Source: Litorimonas sp.
Lineage (GTDB): Bacteria > Pseudomonadota > Alphaproteobacteria > Caulobacterales > Maricaulaceae
Direction: 5' to 3'
Assembly: GCA_029936425.1 (NCBI GenBank)
Contig: JAPYSU010000001.1
Span: 124,001 to 188,000 of the forward strand
DNA length: 64,000 bases
Part shown: positions 42,389 to 53,900 of the stretch, one piece after another
Position numbering within the stretch: the stretch's first letter is position 1
Layout: each line of letters starts with the position of its first letter
Translations under genes and position numbers: made by a program
Notes under the pieces: model-generated
The model's input: the letters and a program-made list of their open reading frames with translations, nothing else
Databases searched by the model: none
What the model was told of the DNA's origin: nothing

Positions 42389-43450
42389 ATGAAAACCGGG
42401 GCTTATTCTGATGTGACATCACTTACGTTTGCGATAACAATCCCTATTGGGCCGAGTCCTTCCGGTTGGTTGAGTTGGACGCTGCGTTCATTAAAGGCGC
42501 AAGAGGTAAAACCTCGCATAGCAGTCTGCAGTGTGGCGAGCTCCGAAACCTTGCAAGAGCAACTCAAACCATTTTCCAGCCAGATTTGCTATGAGCGATT
42601 TGGGCCGGATAAAGGACAAAGCGATGCGATTAATGAGGGTTGGCAGGCTCTATGCGGAGATATTTACGGTTGGCTAAATGATGATGATTGCCTGGCGCCC
42701 GACGCTTTGACAAAAGTCGCCAAAATATTTTCTGATCACCCCGAAGTAGATGTTGTCTTTGGCGATACGATTTTGATCGAAAACGAGGCTTATAGCCGCC
42801 TCCACCCTGGTCCCAGCGATATTGATGACACACTCTACAGAGACAATCTAATTTCGCAGCCATCTTGTTTTGTTCGGAAATCCGCACTTTTTGAGGTCGG
42901 CCTGTTAGATATTAATCGACATTATACAATGGACTGGGACTTATGGGTTCGGCTCTATGAGGCTGGAAAAAACTTTTATTATCTTCCGGATGTACTTTCG
43001 CTCGTGCGTCACCATGCCGATACCAAAACCGGGTCTTTAAATATTGAGCGGTTAAATGAAATTTACAAACTGGTTCTAAGACATTCAGGTTTAAAAAATG
43101 CCCTTCACACAGGATTTAACTTCTGTGTATTTCACTTAGCTGAATATGGTCCATTCCGAGGTTTTTTCAGTGGGGTGAAACGTAAATTATGTGAACCCAG
43201 GACTTTACATCGAAATTTCACAAGGGACTTCAGCCTCTTTCATTACCAGAAGGATATAGCCAAAAAACTTGTTATTGATTTCGAACGCGCTGTAAATTGC
43301 GGTATTTACCTCGACCAAAAAGTTGCTTTTCAGGGCGAGACTAGCCGTTTTGAAGGGAAAATAAATTTAGCTCCAGAAGAAATAGTAAAGCTGCAGATAG
43401 AGTATAGAAATGTTGATACAAAAATTGCCCAGCAAATAGAGTTGACATAA
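42389..43450 (+). CDS. Family-2 glycosyltransferase
   Basis: 353 residues. GT-A fold: 'TFAITIPIGPSPSGWLSWTL', then 'FGPDKGQSDAINEGWQALCG', the DxD-like metal site 'DIYGWLNDDDCLAPDAL', and 'DTLYRDNLISQPSCFVRKSA' with an acceptor-side Asp in 'TMDWDLWVRLYEAG'. It transfers a sugar from a nucleotide donor, probably in the cytoplasm during lipid-linked or protein glycan assembly. The last 120 residues are not family-typical. It opens the glycan region and is AT-richer than sciP. Confidence 0.85.
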   Translation: MKTGAYSDVTSLTFAITIPIGPSPSGWLSWTLRSLKAQEVKPRIAVCSVASSETLQEQLKPFSSQICYERFGPDKGQSDAINEGWQALCGDIYGWLNDDDCLAPDALTKVAKIFSDHPEVDVVFGDTILIENEAYSRLHPGPSDIDDTLYRDNLISQPSCFVRKSALFEVGLLDINRHYTMDWDLWVRLYEAGKNFYYLPDVLSLVRHHADTKTGSLNIERLNEIYKLVLRHSGLKNALHTGFNFCVFHLAEYGPFRGFFSGVKRKLCEPRTLHRNFTRDFSLFHYQKDIAKKLVIDFERAVNCGIYLDQKVAFQGETSRFEGKINLAPEEIVKLQIEYRNVDTKIAQQIELT

Positions 43451-43619
43451 CTTTCGATGTCTAAAAGGGAATAAGCTAAATATGAGCAAACTCAGAATTA
43501 AACGACGGGTTAAGACTTGGTCACAAAGTTAAAACTACTCTGCTTCAAGCCAGAAACCTATTGATGCTGAGGACAAAAATTTCTAGGGGTTGAAGTGTCA
43601 GCTTTGAGCCCTCAGACAA
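43451..43619 (+). other. Spacer with a 16-codon remnant-like ORF
   Basis: 169 bases with no full gene. A short ORF from 43482 (16 codons, very basic: 'MSKLRIKRRVKTW') resembles the start of a larger protein that has been lost. No terminator is seen. Confidence 0.3.
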
Positions 43620-44591
43620 GTGAAACAAATGAGAAAAGCAGATATATCCATTGTTTTCCGCGCCCTGAACGAAGAAAAGTTCTTCGAACAGGCGATTCTG
43701 GCTTGCAAAAGTCAGAAATTGGATGAGCTGACCATGGAGATGGTTCTAGTGGATTCAGGATCTACGGATAGAACACTTGAAATTGCCCAAAAACATAATT
43801 TGCGTGTTGTCCATATTCCCAAATCGAAATTCAGCTTTGGTCGTTCCTTGAATTGGGGATGTGAAGCTTCAACAGGGGATTATCTGGTTTTTATATCCGC
43901 CCATTGCATACCAACCCACGACCGTTGGCTTCAAAACTTAGTCGATCCGCTTGTGCAAGATAAAGCTGTCTACAGTTACGGCCGCCAAATCGGCAATCAT
44001 TACAACAAATTCTCGGAAAAGCAGCTCTTCGCCAAATACTTTCCAAAGGAAAGCGCCGTACCCCAAGAAGGGTTTTTTATCAATAATGCAAATTCTGCGA
44101 TCAAAACACAGATATGGAAAAAATATCGATTTGACGAGGACGTAACCGGTCTCGAAGATATGGTTTTAGGAAAACAGGTGGTGAATGACGGAGCCAAGAT
44201 CGCTTATGTCGCTGACGCTCCCGTAACACATATTCATGAAGAGACATTGTCCCAGGTCAGGCGGCGCTATTACCGCGAAGCTTTGACATTGCGCGAGGTC
44301 ATGCCAGAAGTTCACATGAGCTTTTGGGATTTTATTCGGTATACGATAGCCGGAATTTCAAACGATATCGGAGCAGCTAGACGCCAGAAGATATTAGGTA
44401 AGGTGCTTCCGGAAATTGTAAGTTTTCGAGTGCTACAGTTTTGGGGGTCCTATAAGGGGCAGAATGAAAATAGAAAATTATCCCGGGAGCAGAAAGAATC
44501 CTATTATTATCCGAAGGTTCAAGCGCCTCAACGCAAGAGTGATCTCAAAGTCGAGGAGTTAGACATGAGCGACACAGAAGCCACGCGCTAA
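43620..44591 (+). CDS. Family-2 glycosyltransferase (rhamnosyltransferase-like)
   Basis: 323 residues from GTG 43620; ATG 43629 is an alternative and neither has a clear ribosome site. GT-A signatures: 'IVFRALNEEKFFEQAILAC', 'VLVDSGSTDRTLEIAQ', 'FGRSLNWGCEASTGDYLVFI', and the acceptor-region 'GLEDMVLGKQVV'. It likely adds a sugar to a growing surface glycan. The C-terminal 40 residues are charged. It precedes the CMP-sugar gene on the same strand by 51 bases. Confidence 0.87.
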   Translation: MKQMRKADISIVFRALNEEKFFEQAILACKSQKLDELTMEMVLVDSGSTDRTLEIAQKHNLRVVHIPKSKFSFGRSLNWGCEASTGDYLVFISAHCIPTHDRWLQNLVDPLVQDKAVYSYGRQIGNHYNKFSEKQLFAKYFPKESAVPQEGFFINNANSAIKTQIWKKYRFDEDVTGLEDMVLGKQVVNDGAKIAYVADAPVTHIHEETLSQVRRRYYREALTLREVMPEVHMSFWDFIRYTIAGISNDIGAARRQKILGKVLPEIVSFRVLQFWGSYKGQNENRKLSREQKESYYYPKVQAPQRKSDLKVEELDMSDTEATR

Positions 44592-44642
44592 TGCGTTCTC
44601 TCCCGAATAATTCGTCCAGTCAGACAAAGGTATCGTAACTCA

Positions 44643-45350
44643 ATGTACAAATCCCAATCCCTCACTGCTCTTTTGCCGATGAAGGCGAATAGTGTCAGGG
44701 TCAAATCAAAGAATTTTCGAAACATTGCCGGAAAGCCCCTTTTTCGATGGATTCTTGATACGTTGCTGGCGGTGGAAGAAGTCGACAATATTGTAATAAA
44801 CACTGATGCTCGTGCCATTCTGGAAGAAAATGGACTATCGGATGGCGACGCCAATGGCCGGATTATCATCCGAGATCGCAAACCCGAAATTTGTGGTGAT
44901 TTTGTTTCTATGAATTTGGTGCTGGAGGACGACATAGATAATCATGAGTCTGATCTCTATTTTATGACGCACACGACCAATCCACTCCTGACGCCCCAAA
45001 CCATCCGAGAAATGCTAGATCATTATTCGTCAGAAGATGTAGACTCTCTCTTCACCGTAAATGCTCATCAGACAAGGTTTTACACAAATGAGGCAAAGCC
45101 GATTAATCACGATCCGGAAAATTTAATACGGACGCAGGATTTAGACCCTTATCTTGAAGAAAATTCGGTGGGATATATTTTCAGTCGGGAGAGTTTTAAA
45201 TCGACTCAGGCCCGAATTGGAAAAAAACCAGCCATGTTCGCTACGCCTCGACTCGAGTCCGTAGACATTGACGAGAAGGCTGATTGGTTTATGGCCGAAT
45301 CCTTGCTCATGCGTGTGGCAGCGGGCGAAAGCCTGCCTAGCGAAGATTAA
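44643..45350 (+). CDS. Acylneuraminate cytidylyltransferase-family CMP-sugar synthetase
   Basis: 235 residues. The CTP-binding motif is 'LLPMKANSVRVKSKNFRNIA' followed by 'GKPLFRWILDTLL', then 'ITDARAILEE'-like and 'FMTHTTNPLLTPQTIREML'. Members activate sialic, legionaminic or Kdo-like acids as CMP-sugars. No NeuB-type synthase is in the window, so the 9-carbon acid would have to come from elsewhere, or the substrate is different. It is the first of four tightly spaced genes with a 2-hydroxyacid dehydrogenase, SDR and SMP-30 protein. Confidence 0.85.
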   Translation: MYKSQSLTALLPMKANSVRVKSKNFRNIAGKPLFRWILDTLLAVEEVDNIVINTDARAILEENGLSDGDANGRIIIRDRKPEICGDFVSMNLVLEDDIDNHESDLYFMTHTTNPLLTPQTIREMLDHYSSEDVDSLFTVNAHQTRFYTNEAKPINHDPENLIRTQDLDPYLEENSVGYIFSRESFKSTQARIGKKPAMFATPRLESVDIDEKADWFMAESLLMRVAAGESLPSED

Positions 45351-45365
45351 TATCGGAGTCTTGAA

Positions 45366-46298
45366 GTGAAAATTCTTGTTACATGCCCTCCAATGTTAGG
45401 GCTTTACGATGAGTTTATTGAGAAATTTGAGTCTGTCGGTTTGACTGGCGTGCCGGCTAACGTCACTCAGGTCATGTCGGAAGAAGAATTGATTGAAACT
45501 CTGCCAGATTACGATGGCTGGATTATCGGCGACGACCCAGCCACGCGGCGCGTCTTTGAGGCTGGCGTAAAAGGCAAATTGAAAGCGGCGGTAAAATGGG
45601 GGGTTGGAACCGACAATGTCGATTTTGATGCCTGCAAGGATCTTGACATTCCCATCATCAATACGCCGGGTGTTTTTGGTCGCGAAGTCGCTGACGTGGC
45701 GATGGCTTATGTTTTGGGTTTGGCACGTCAGACTTACCGGATTGATCGCGAGATACGTGAAAATAAAGCTTGGCCGAAGCCGTCCGGTATTTCCCTATGG
45801 AATAAAAAAGCCGCCGTTGTTGGCTTTGGCGATATAGGCCAGTCCACCGTGAAACGTCTACTCGCTTGTGACTTAGAGGTTATTACCTATGATCCCTATT
45901 TTAAGCCTGTCGAGGGACTGAATATTGATAACCACGTCTGGCCTGACAGGATCGGGGATATGGATTGTATTATTTTTACCTGTCCGTTGACTCCGCAGAC
46001 TCAACATATGTTTGACGAAGACATTCTGCCGAAGTTGAAGCCTGGCGTGCGTATCGTGAATGTCTCCCGTGGGCCCGTCATCGAAGAAGGCGCTTTATTA
46101 AAAGGTCTGAAAGACGGAATAGTTCATTCTGCTGCCCTTGACGTTTTTGAGATTGAGCCATTGCAGGAGACGTCTGAGCTACGTCAGTTTGATCGTTGCA
46201 TATTCGGCTCTCACAATGGGTCAAATACCGTGGACGCCGTTCGCGTCGTCAGTCATATGGCCATTGACCGGATAGCTGGATTCCTCAAAGATAAGTAA
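45366..46298 (+). CDS. D-2-hydroxyacid (phosphoglycerate-type) dehydrogenase
   Basis: 310 residues from GTG 45366 (GGAG ribosome site at 45355). NAD site 'AAVVGFGDIGQSTVKRLLAC'; catalytic Arg in 'VNVSRGPVIEEG', Glu in 'DVFEIEPLQ', and His in 'IFGSHNGSNTVDA'. It reduces a 2-keto acid or oxidises a D-2-hydroxy acid. Its place between the CMP-sugar synthetase and an SDR suggests it works on a sugar-acid precursor rather than serine synthesis. Confidence 0.87.
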   Translation: MKILVTCPPMLGLYDEFIEKFESVGLTGVPANVTQVMSEEELIETLPDYDGWIIGDDPATRRVFEAGVKGKLKAAVKWGVGTDNVDFDACKDLDIPIINTPGVFGREVADVAMAYVLGLARQTYRIDREIRENKAWPKPSGISLWNKKAAVVGFGDIGQSTVKRLLACDLEVITYDPYFKPVEGLNIDNHVWPDRIGDMDCIIFTCPLTPQTQHMFDEDILPKLKPGVRIVNVSRGPVIEEGALLKGLKDGIVHSAALDVFEIEPLQETSELRQFDRCIFGSHNGSNTVDAVRVVSHMAIDRIAGFLKDK

Positions 46299-47044
46299 TG
46301 GCAGATAAAGTCGTTATCATTACCGGTGCGTCAGGGGGAATAGGGACGGCCCTCGTTCAAGGGTTTGTTGAAGAGGGCTGGCGGGTTGTCGGAACGTCCC
46401 GAACGAAAGGGGACGATTTCCCAGATGACGCCTTCTTTGTGCCGGCAGACTTGAAAGTTTTATCCGAGGACGACAAAGCTCTTTCGGACTTCTATAAGCA
46501 AGTGACCAAAGCATGTGACGGTGCGCCAATAAAAGCCCTTATAAACAATGCAGCTTTGCAAATCGTGAAACCAACAGCAGATATAACGGCGCAGGACATG
46601 CAATCTAGTTTCGCCGTAAATGTTCTCGCGCCCTTCCGTCTCTCACAGGCGTTTCTAAGTGAATTGACAGGTAGTCAGGGCAGTATCCTCAATATAGGCA
46701 CGGTCCATGCACAGGCCACTAAGCCGAACTTTGTAGCTTATGCGACGTCTAAAACGGCAATGCATGGGCTTACCCGCGCACTCGCCATTGATCTCGGCGG
46801 AAAAGTCAGGGTCAATACATTGGCACCCGCGGCGATTAAAACGCCTATGTTAGAAGAAGGATTCGCTGGCGAGTCAGAAAAATTCGAGGAGCTGGAATCA
46901 TTTCACCCGGCTCAAAGAATTGGAGAGCCGAAAGAAGTTGCGGATTTCGCCCAATTTTTATGCTCCGAAAAAGCCGGGTTTATTACAGGCGGAACCTTTC
47001 ATATTGATGGGGGCATACTCTCCCGCCTGCACGACCCGGTTTGA
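46298..47044 (+). CDS. SDR-family oxidoreductase
   Basis: 248 residues, classical SDR: 'IITGASGGIGTALVQGF' cofactor loop, 'INNAALQI' (NNAG-like), Ser in 'SILNIGTVHAQATKPNFVAY' with Tyr-x3-Lys as 'YATSKTA', and 'LAPAAIKTPM'. It overlaps the dehydrogenase stop by one base (TAATG). It probably oxidises or reduces a sugar hydroxyl in the CMP-sugar pathway, as PtmA does beside PtmB in Campylobacter. Confidence 0.85.
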   Translation: MADKVVIITGASGGIGTALVQGFVEEGWRVVGTSRTKGDDFPDDAFFVPADLKVLSEDDKALSDFYKQVTKACDGAPIKALINNAALQIVKPTADITAQDMQSSFAVNVLAPFRLSQAFLSELTGSQGSILNIGTVHAQATKPNFVAYATSKTAMHGLTRALAIDLGGKVRVNTLAPAAIKTPMLEEGFAGESEKFEELESFHPAQRIGEPKEVADFAQFLCSEKAGFITGGTFHIDGGILSRLHDPV

Positions 47045-47047
47045 GCG

Positions 47048-47941
47048 ATGACTGGGGGAGTCGTAAAGTCAATCAAATGTGTCTGGGAAATCCGCGCTAC
47101 TCTTGGAGAGAGCCCCCTCTACGATCCGAGAAACGAAACTTTGTACTGGCTGGATATTAAAGGGGAAAGGCAGTTTGCCTTGTCACTTCCAAGCGGTGAT
47201 CAACAGATTTGGCCAATTTCGGGAAATATAAGCGCCTTGGGGCTTCATGAGGCAGGCGGCCTGATTGCCGCGGGGCGTAAGGGATTTTGCCATATTACCT
47301 TTGATGAACAAAATATGCCTGCCGTTAAATATCTCAACAATCCGGAAAGTCATATTGAAACAACACGTTTTAATGACGGCGCTATTGACCCATTCGGCTG
47401 TTTTTGGGCCGGGACAATGGATGATGCAGAGAAAGACGCCTTCGCCGGAAATTGGTGGCGATATACATCAGCCGGTGAGGTCAGACAAATGGCGTCTGGT
47501 TTTCACGTGACGAACGGCCCGGCTTTTGATGCCGATCGTCAGCTAGCCTATTTAACAGACTCAGCCCGCCAGATAATTTACCGCGCCTCCTACAAAAGTT
47601 TAGACACGTTCGGAGCCCTGAAACCGTTCAAGAAATTCGGAAAGGGCGAAGGCTATCCGGATGGTATGGCATTAGACAGAGAAGGGTGTCTCTGGGTCGC
47701 CTTTTGGGACGGGGCCTGCCTCAGACGAATTTCGCCAGAGGGCGAGGTTGTGGAAACCGTAGAGATGCCAACTCAACGCCCGACCTGCCCAGTGATTGTA
47801 GGAAACAAAATCTACGTGACCTCGGCCTCCATCGGATTAGAGGTGGAAAAGAAACAAAACGCCCTAGCCGGGAGTCTTTTTAAACTTACGCTAAATGATG
47901 AAAAAGATTGCAGGCCCGTCTATTTTAGCCAGGCCTGCTAA
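47048..47941 (+). CDS. SMP-30/gluconolactonase-family protein
   Basis: 297 residues, six-bladed beta-propeller. Metal-site regions are visible: 'TLGESPLYDPRNETLYWLDI' (Glu), 'TRFNDGAIDPFGCFWAGTMD' (Asn and Asp), 'NGPAFDADRQLAYLTDSA' and 'YPDGMALDREGCLWVAFWDG' (Asp). Members hydrolyse sugar lactones. It is three bases after the SDR gene, so the dehydrogenase, SDR and lactonase may form an aldose-to-aldonate route feeding the activated sugar acid. It converges on the giant gene with four bases between stops. Confidence 0.85.
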   Translation: MTGGVVKSIKCVWEIRATLGESPLYDPRNETLYWLDIKGERQFALSLPSGDQQIWPISGNISALGLHEAGGLIAAGRKGFCHITFDEQNMPAVKYLNNPESHIETTRFNDGAIDPFGCFWAGTMDDAEKDAFAGNWWRYTSAGEVRQMASGFHVTNGPAFDADRQLAYLTDSARQIIYRASYKSLDTFGALKPFKKFGKGEGYPDGMALDREGCLWVAFWDGACLRRISPEGEVVETVEMPTQRPTCPVIVGNKIYVTSASIGLEVEKKQNALAGSLFKLTLNDEKDCRPVYFSQAC

Positions 47942-47945
47942 AACC

Positions 47946-50900
47946 TTACTCTTTTATTTTTTTGACGACGCGAAACACCGCTGTTCGCCAGCTACGCCCG
48001 ACAAGCGTAATGTCTTGGCGCGGTAATAGTTCTTCGTCTACATATTCTGTAATTTCAGGCCATTCCGGGGCACTGTCATCATCAATCAGTATGTAGCCAC
48101 CACGTTTTACAAACGGCGCATAATTTACAAAATCGGCCTTAACGCCGGCATAACTATGATCACCATCAATAATAAGTATGTCATATTGATCTTTAGACGC
48201 CGCCTTGATGATATCATCATCAGTACTAAAGCCTTTGTGCAGTGTCAGGTTGTCGCGGGGAATACGTGCAGCCGCCATATTATCTAGAAACACATTCTCC
48301 GTAATTCGTTCGTTCGTAATTATATCGAGTGCGTTACCCCCGTAATACCCTTCAAACGGATCAATTGCTGTGAGATGAACGTTATCAAAAGTGTCGACAG
48401 TTCGGTCATAAATCATTGCGAGGCCGACCCCAAATAAAACACCAATCTCGAGGACTTTCAAACTCTTCCCATTGACAGATTTTGCAACTAGTGTCCGTAA
48501 TACTGCATTTTCAAGAGATGTTGCGAGACGACCCTTCATACGATCTTCAAGTGAAACGATGCGGTTAGCAGAATAGGCAATTGATTTTTCTGACTCCGTC
48601 AAATTCAATGGTTTCAACCACTTTTCTTCTAAAACCTGAATGTGGTTTTTTGATAATATCCGGTTGAAATGTTGGAATTTGACAGGTGTATTTTCGTTTT
48701 GTTTTTCTTGTTCAGCTCGGATTTGACGACGGGTTTCCTGAAGCTTTTCCTCAAGGCTTGTAATTTGAGAATGAGCAGTTTTAGCAGATTCATCGGTCGC
48801 ATTCAGTTTAGATAATGCGTCATCTAACTGAGTGTTCATATCCTCTTTTAATTTTTTGCTTTGTCCTTCCAGCATTTGCAGGGCGCTTGTTTCAGTCATT
48901 ACTTGTTGCTGGGTCTCCTGCAACTTCTTCTCTAAATCAGTAATTTGTGAATGGGCGTTCTGGCTTGATTTATTAGCTTTATCTATTCTAGCTAGAGCTT
49001 CGACAAATTGACCTTTTAGCTCACTTTGCAGAGTTTCGTTCTGCCCTTCCATAGAACGGATAGTTTCTGTTGCGGTAGATAACATTGTTTGCAGATTATC
49101 TATTTGCTCTTTGGATTGACTAATTTCGTTTTCAAGATTTTGCCGAGCTTCATCATTTTGATTATCTAGCTTTTGGAGTTTGGTTTCATTCTGAGCAAGC
49201 TCTGCTTGAGCTTTTTCTATGAGGCTCTGTGTTTCAGAAAAACGTTTCTCCAGCCTTTCCTCAAGCTGTTCTTGTGCCATCATAAAGGTAGTGCTGTTAC
49301 GCTTGGATTCTTGCTCTATCTCTTTTGAGACGACGGATTTTATGGTTTTTGTGATATCCTTATTGGCTTCATCATCAATTTTGCTATCCAGAGACTTCAA
49401 ACGAAGAGAGACTTTCTCCAGAGAACCGGCAGTTTCTTTGTTTGCCGCTGTACTTTTTTCTTTGATAGAGGCGATCTCCTTATTCATTGAGGAGGCTAAA
49501 GATTCCAGCTTCGTTTCTACATCTTTTGAACTAGCAGCTTTGATTTCTTCCTTTAGAGTATTCCACAGCTCTTCGATCTTTTTATCTCGGTCTTCCAATT
49601 GATTTTTGAGAGTTTCTTCCAGAATTCCAAAACGGTTCTCAAGCTCTCCGATAGATTCCTTTTGATCGTCCGTAATATCCTTCTGCAAACTCTCCAGACC
49701 TTCTTGAAGGCGTCCTTTGAATTCTTGTGTGATTTCGCCCAGACGTTTCTCGGATGCAGCTTCTTGATTGTCTGTAATATTTTTCTGTAAACTCACCAGA
49801 CCTTCTTGAAGACGTTTTTTGAATTCCTGCGTCACTTCATCCAGACGTTTCTCGGATGCAGCTTCTTGATTGTCTGTAATATCTTTCTGTAAATTCTCTA
49901 GACCCTCTTGAAGACGTTTTTTGAATTCCTGCGTCACTTCCTCCAGACGTTTTTCGGATGCAGCTCTATGATCATCCGTTATATCCTTCTGTAAATTCTC
50001 GAGACCTTCTTGAAGACGTTTTTTGAACTCCTGTGCCATCCTATCTAGACGTTTTTCGGAGTCAGCTTGTGATGAGGCGATCACATTCTCAGTCTGAGAA
50101 AGCTTTTTTCGTAAGGCGCTTTCTAGAGATTGAATATGATTTCGTAGTTCTCCGATTGCTGCATCTTGGGCCTCGGAGTTGGTTTTTTCCAGTTCTTTTA
50201 AACTAACATTCAAAGAGGAATTCAGTTCTTTTAAAGTATTTCGTCGTGTGGTTTCAATTTTATTTTCGACTTGTTTTTGCTGTGCTAATGAAGAGGATTT
50301 CATATCATTTTCAAAGCGTTTTCTGTCAGATATTTCGTCGGAAAGGCGATTCAATAAAGCCGTATTTCTCTGATTTTGACTGTTTTGAACGCTATCAACA
50401 GTTCTAAGGACTTCAGCCCTCAAATTCCTTCGTTCTAAACGTTCTCTATCGGCGATCCTGTTGGCCATCATATTAGCGAATGAAGCGCCTAGAACGGCGG
50501 TCATAGCAAGAATTATAATGGCTGCCGCAGCCCAGAAAACCCAAGCAAAAGGAGTGAGCACGGAAAAGAAAAACGGAGCCGCAATTAGGGCTGTCAGTAG
50601 AAAAAGCCCAAATATGGCAGAGACCAAATGCCGCTTTAGAAAAATCAAACCCCATTTGCAGGCTTGTGCAATACGAAACAGAGCGGGACTTCTCCGACGT
50701 AGTCGGTCAGCAAAGCGATCTTTTGGTAAAGCAGCCAAGTCGGAGGGCGCTAACTTTGCGGGTTGAGACACAACAGGCTTTTTAACTTGGGTTTTTTGTG
50801 TTGAGTTTGGGGCCTGAGCAGCAGAATTAGATACAACGTCATTTTCTGTCTGAGTCTCTATTGTGACAGGAGGGGCTTTCCCAGTGAATTCTTTGTTTCT

Positions 50901-53900
50901 AAGTGACAAGACTTTTTCCAAATTTTCACATAATATTTTTTCGCCGGGATCATTTTTGAAAGCGAGCAAATTACCCCATGCATTTATATCCTCCAGTTCG
51001 CATGGGTAACGTTTCAGTGCCGCCCAGTCATGAGGTATGCCATAACGTATAATGGGGTGCCATTCACTAAGATAAACTGTGTACCCACGGTTCACGAGGT
51101 AATCGCATATATCGGTCCAGCTGTGACCCAAATGTTTTGTTTTTGCATCTTCGAATTCACATTCAATGATGTCTGGTTTCATGTCATCCCAAGGCACGCC
51201 TTTAAGAACTCCAAAGTCATAGCCTTCTACATCGATTTTTAGAAAATCAATGTGAGAGATATCTTGTTCTTTAATTATTTCGGCTACGGTCGTGACATCG
51301 ACGGTTGCAGATTGTTCATGGGTCTCGCGGAATGCCAGCATTCCACTAATTCCTGTGCTCTCGTCTGAGGAGTAGAAGACGCGTCCTGTCTCCGGAATTT
51401 CTCCGACCGCACGCGGGTCTATCTTGACAAGCTTGTTCTTTCCCAAACTCCTTACCAAATGAGCCCGGTTTTTGGGATCAGGCTCCTGGCAAAAAACAGA
51501 CCATCCATTTTTTGCAAAAGGACGAGCACTTCCCCCATAATGCGCTCCCACATCCACCATAATTCCAGGGTCGTTCTCCTCAACAATTTTAAAAATTAGA
51601 TAAGTTTCGTCAAATCCTGCTTTCGCTTCGCGAGGATAGCGCAGATCTGAAATTTTGTTTGGAAATTCGACTTTGTGTTCAGTTGTTTTCAAGGCCTTTT
51701 CCTTTGGAATAAGCTGGGTTGAGCCGTCTGACCGGATGTCTTCAAATTTACAAAAATCGAATATATCGACTTTGGATTTCAGATTCGCATTGACAATGGT
51801 TGATGGTGTAAACGCAATCGCTTCTGAAATTTCTTGCCAACTTTGTAAGTGAACATCTTTTCCAGGATTTGGGACATTATATAAATCCCCTTTTTTCTGA
51901 TACCCATCAAAGAAATAATTAGGATTGCTCTTTTCTTCTTGAATTATAAGTTCTGTGCCGTTTTTGCCTTTGACCGCACCGTCAACGATCTCAACGTAAT
52001 TGCAATCAATTCCCATAAGGTAAATATGTTTATATCCGAGCATCGCCGCCCAACCTGCCGTGTGCGATCCTGTTGAAATTGTCGGGGCAGAGAGCAAATG
52101 GGAGTGTGGCTGAATGATATCAAAGTTTACGACCCGGTCTCCGTTCTTAATAGGGCCCATCTGCTGAATTAAGTTGTCGCGGAGTAGAAATTTTTTAATT
52201 CCGTATTCATGAGAGTTTTCAATGAGGCGTTTGATTTCCTCTTTATGGCTAAGTCCTAGGACTAGATCGAGACATGAGTAATAATCAGGGTACCAATTAA
52301 TCTTATCCCAGTATCTATAGGCTGCATTCATCCCAAAAACCGCTTTGCCTTCAAAATTAGAAAAATCAAATCCCTTTAAAGAGGGGCCATTTCCGAGGAT
52401 TATGGCGGGGAGTAAATTTATTGGCCGGTTTGAAGTGTGTGGCATGCAACTCTCACCTAAGATGTCTTTTAACTCAGCTTTCAGATCAACGAGGTTATGA
52501 TTATCAAAAGCCACCCTGCGACCTTTTTGACTAAGTCGTTTTCTCAGGGTCGGCGAACTTATTAATTTTTCAATTTCTTCAGCGACCTTACTCGCTTGCG
52601 GCACATGTGCGAATTGCGCACATCCGTATCTTTCCAATAAGTCCAATGTAGCGACATCTTTAGGTCCATGTGCTAAAATTGGAACACCTGAAGCTAAGCA
52701 TTCGGGCATTTTGTTAGCCACGGAATATTGAGTATAAATCTTAGATTTTGAATCAAAATTATATGCTATAACGAGCGTATCGGCTTCTCTGATCCAGGTT
52801 TTATATTCTTCATCAGTTAAGTTTTGAACCAGAAAAGTCGTCTTTTTAAACTTTTTAAATTTTGATTTTGTCAGATCATACCATAGTTGCATGGTTTTTA
52901 TTTCAAATATCACTTCATATTCATTAGAAAGTTTTTCAATCGCCTCGGCGACTCTTAGTAAGCTATCCAGTGTCATGTTTTCAGCTAATGACCCTGCATA
53001 TCTGACTTTGAAGGGACGCCCCGTAATCTCTTCAATTTCGGGTTCCGGCCAATCAGTTTCGTGTACACCATTAGCCAAAGGTATGAACTTTCGTCCGTAT
53101 CGTTTCTCATATGCGTCCTGCATCATGTCACCGATTACAAGAGCGCGTACGGAGTGATTTATTAAATAGTGGAGATCGTCGTCGAAAAGATTGAAGCGTT
53201 CAGGATTCTCTCGTTTGTATCTTTCTGGCCAGTCATCCATATACCATGTAACGAAAGGAAGCCTTAACTGTTTTATCGTTCTCATTGCGGCTTTATGAAG
53301 CTCAAGATTATCTGCGACTGGGCGGTAGAGGATAACGTCAGCTTTGAAGCTTTCAGCAATATCAACTGCCTTCTCTTGGGACAGCTTATCTAATATTTTT
53401 TCACCATTACTACTCCAGCCGATTTTTTCTCGCCCTGTAGAGAAAAATTGTCCGATCCGCTCTTTGGGCCAATCCTGGAATAAATTTTTCTTTACTTCTC
53501 CGGTGGCCGTACCATTTCCAAGTAAGGTGATATCGAAAATTAACACGCGCGGATATTGATTTGGGTAGGAAGCAGAATTTTGCTGAAATGGGGTCGATGG
53601 TGTGGGTTCTGTAAAAAGACTGTCAAATGAAACTCTATCAAAAACTTCTAGCTTTCCTCCAACCGTCGCGTTGTAAATGCGCCGACCTGAGAGATCAGTG
53701 ATTTTCCGCGCTTCTTTATAGGCTTCAATCATTTTATGAACTTGAGGGTCATGCCACCTAAACCCTTTACCGAAATAGTCAGGATGAAAGTGGTTGGGGT
53801 CATCTGATTTCATATCTAAAACTCCGACATTGTATTCGTCAGAGTCGTCAACGTCATCGGGGATTTCGTAGCTTGCATCGACGCCAATGAGATAAATTTC

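Noticed and set aside
49653..50060. Regular repeats considered as a CRISPR array
   Set aside because: Units are 102 bases, contiguous without spacers, in frame and coding for a coiled coil.
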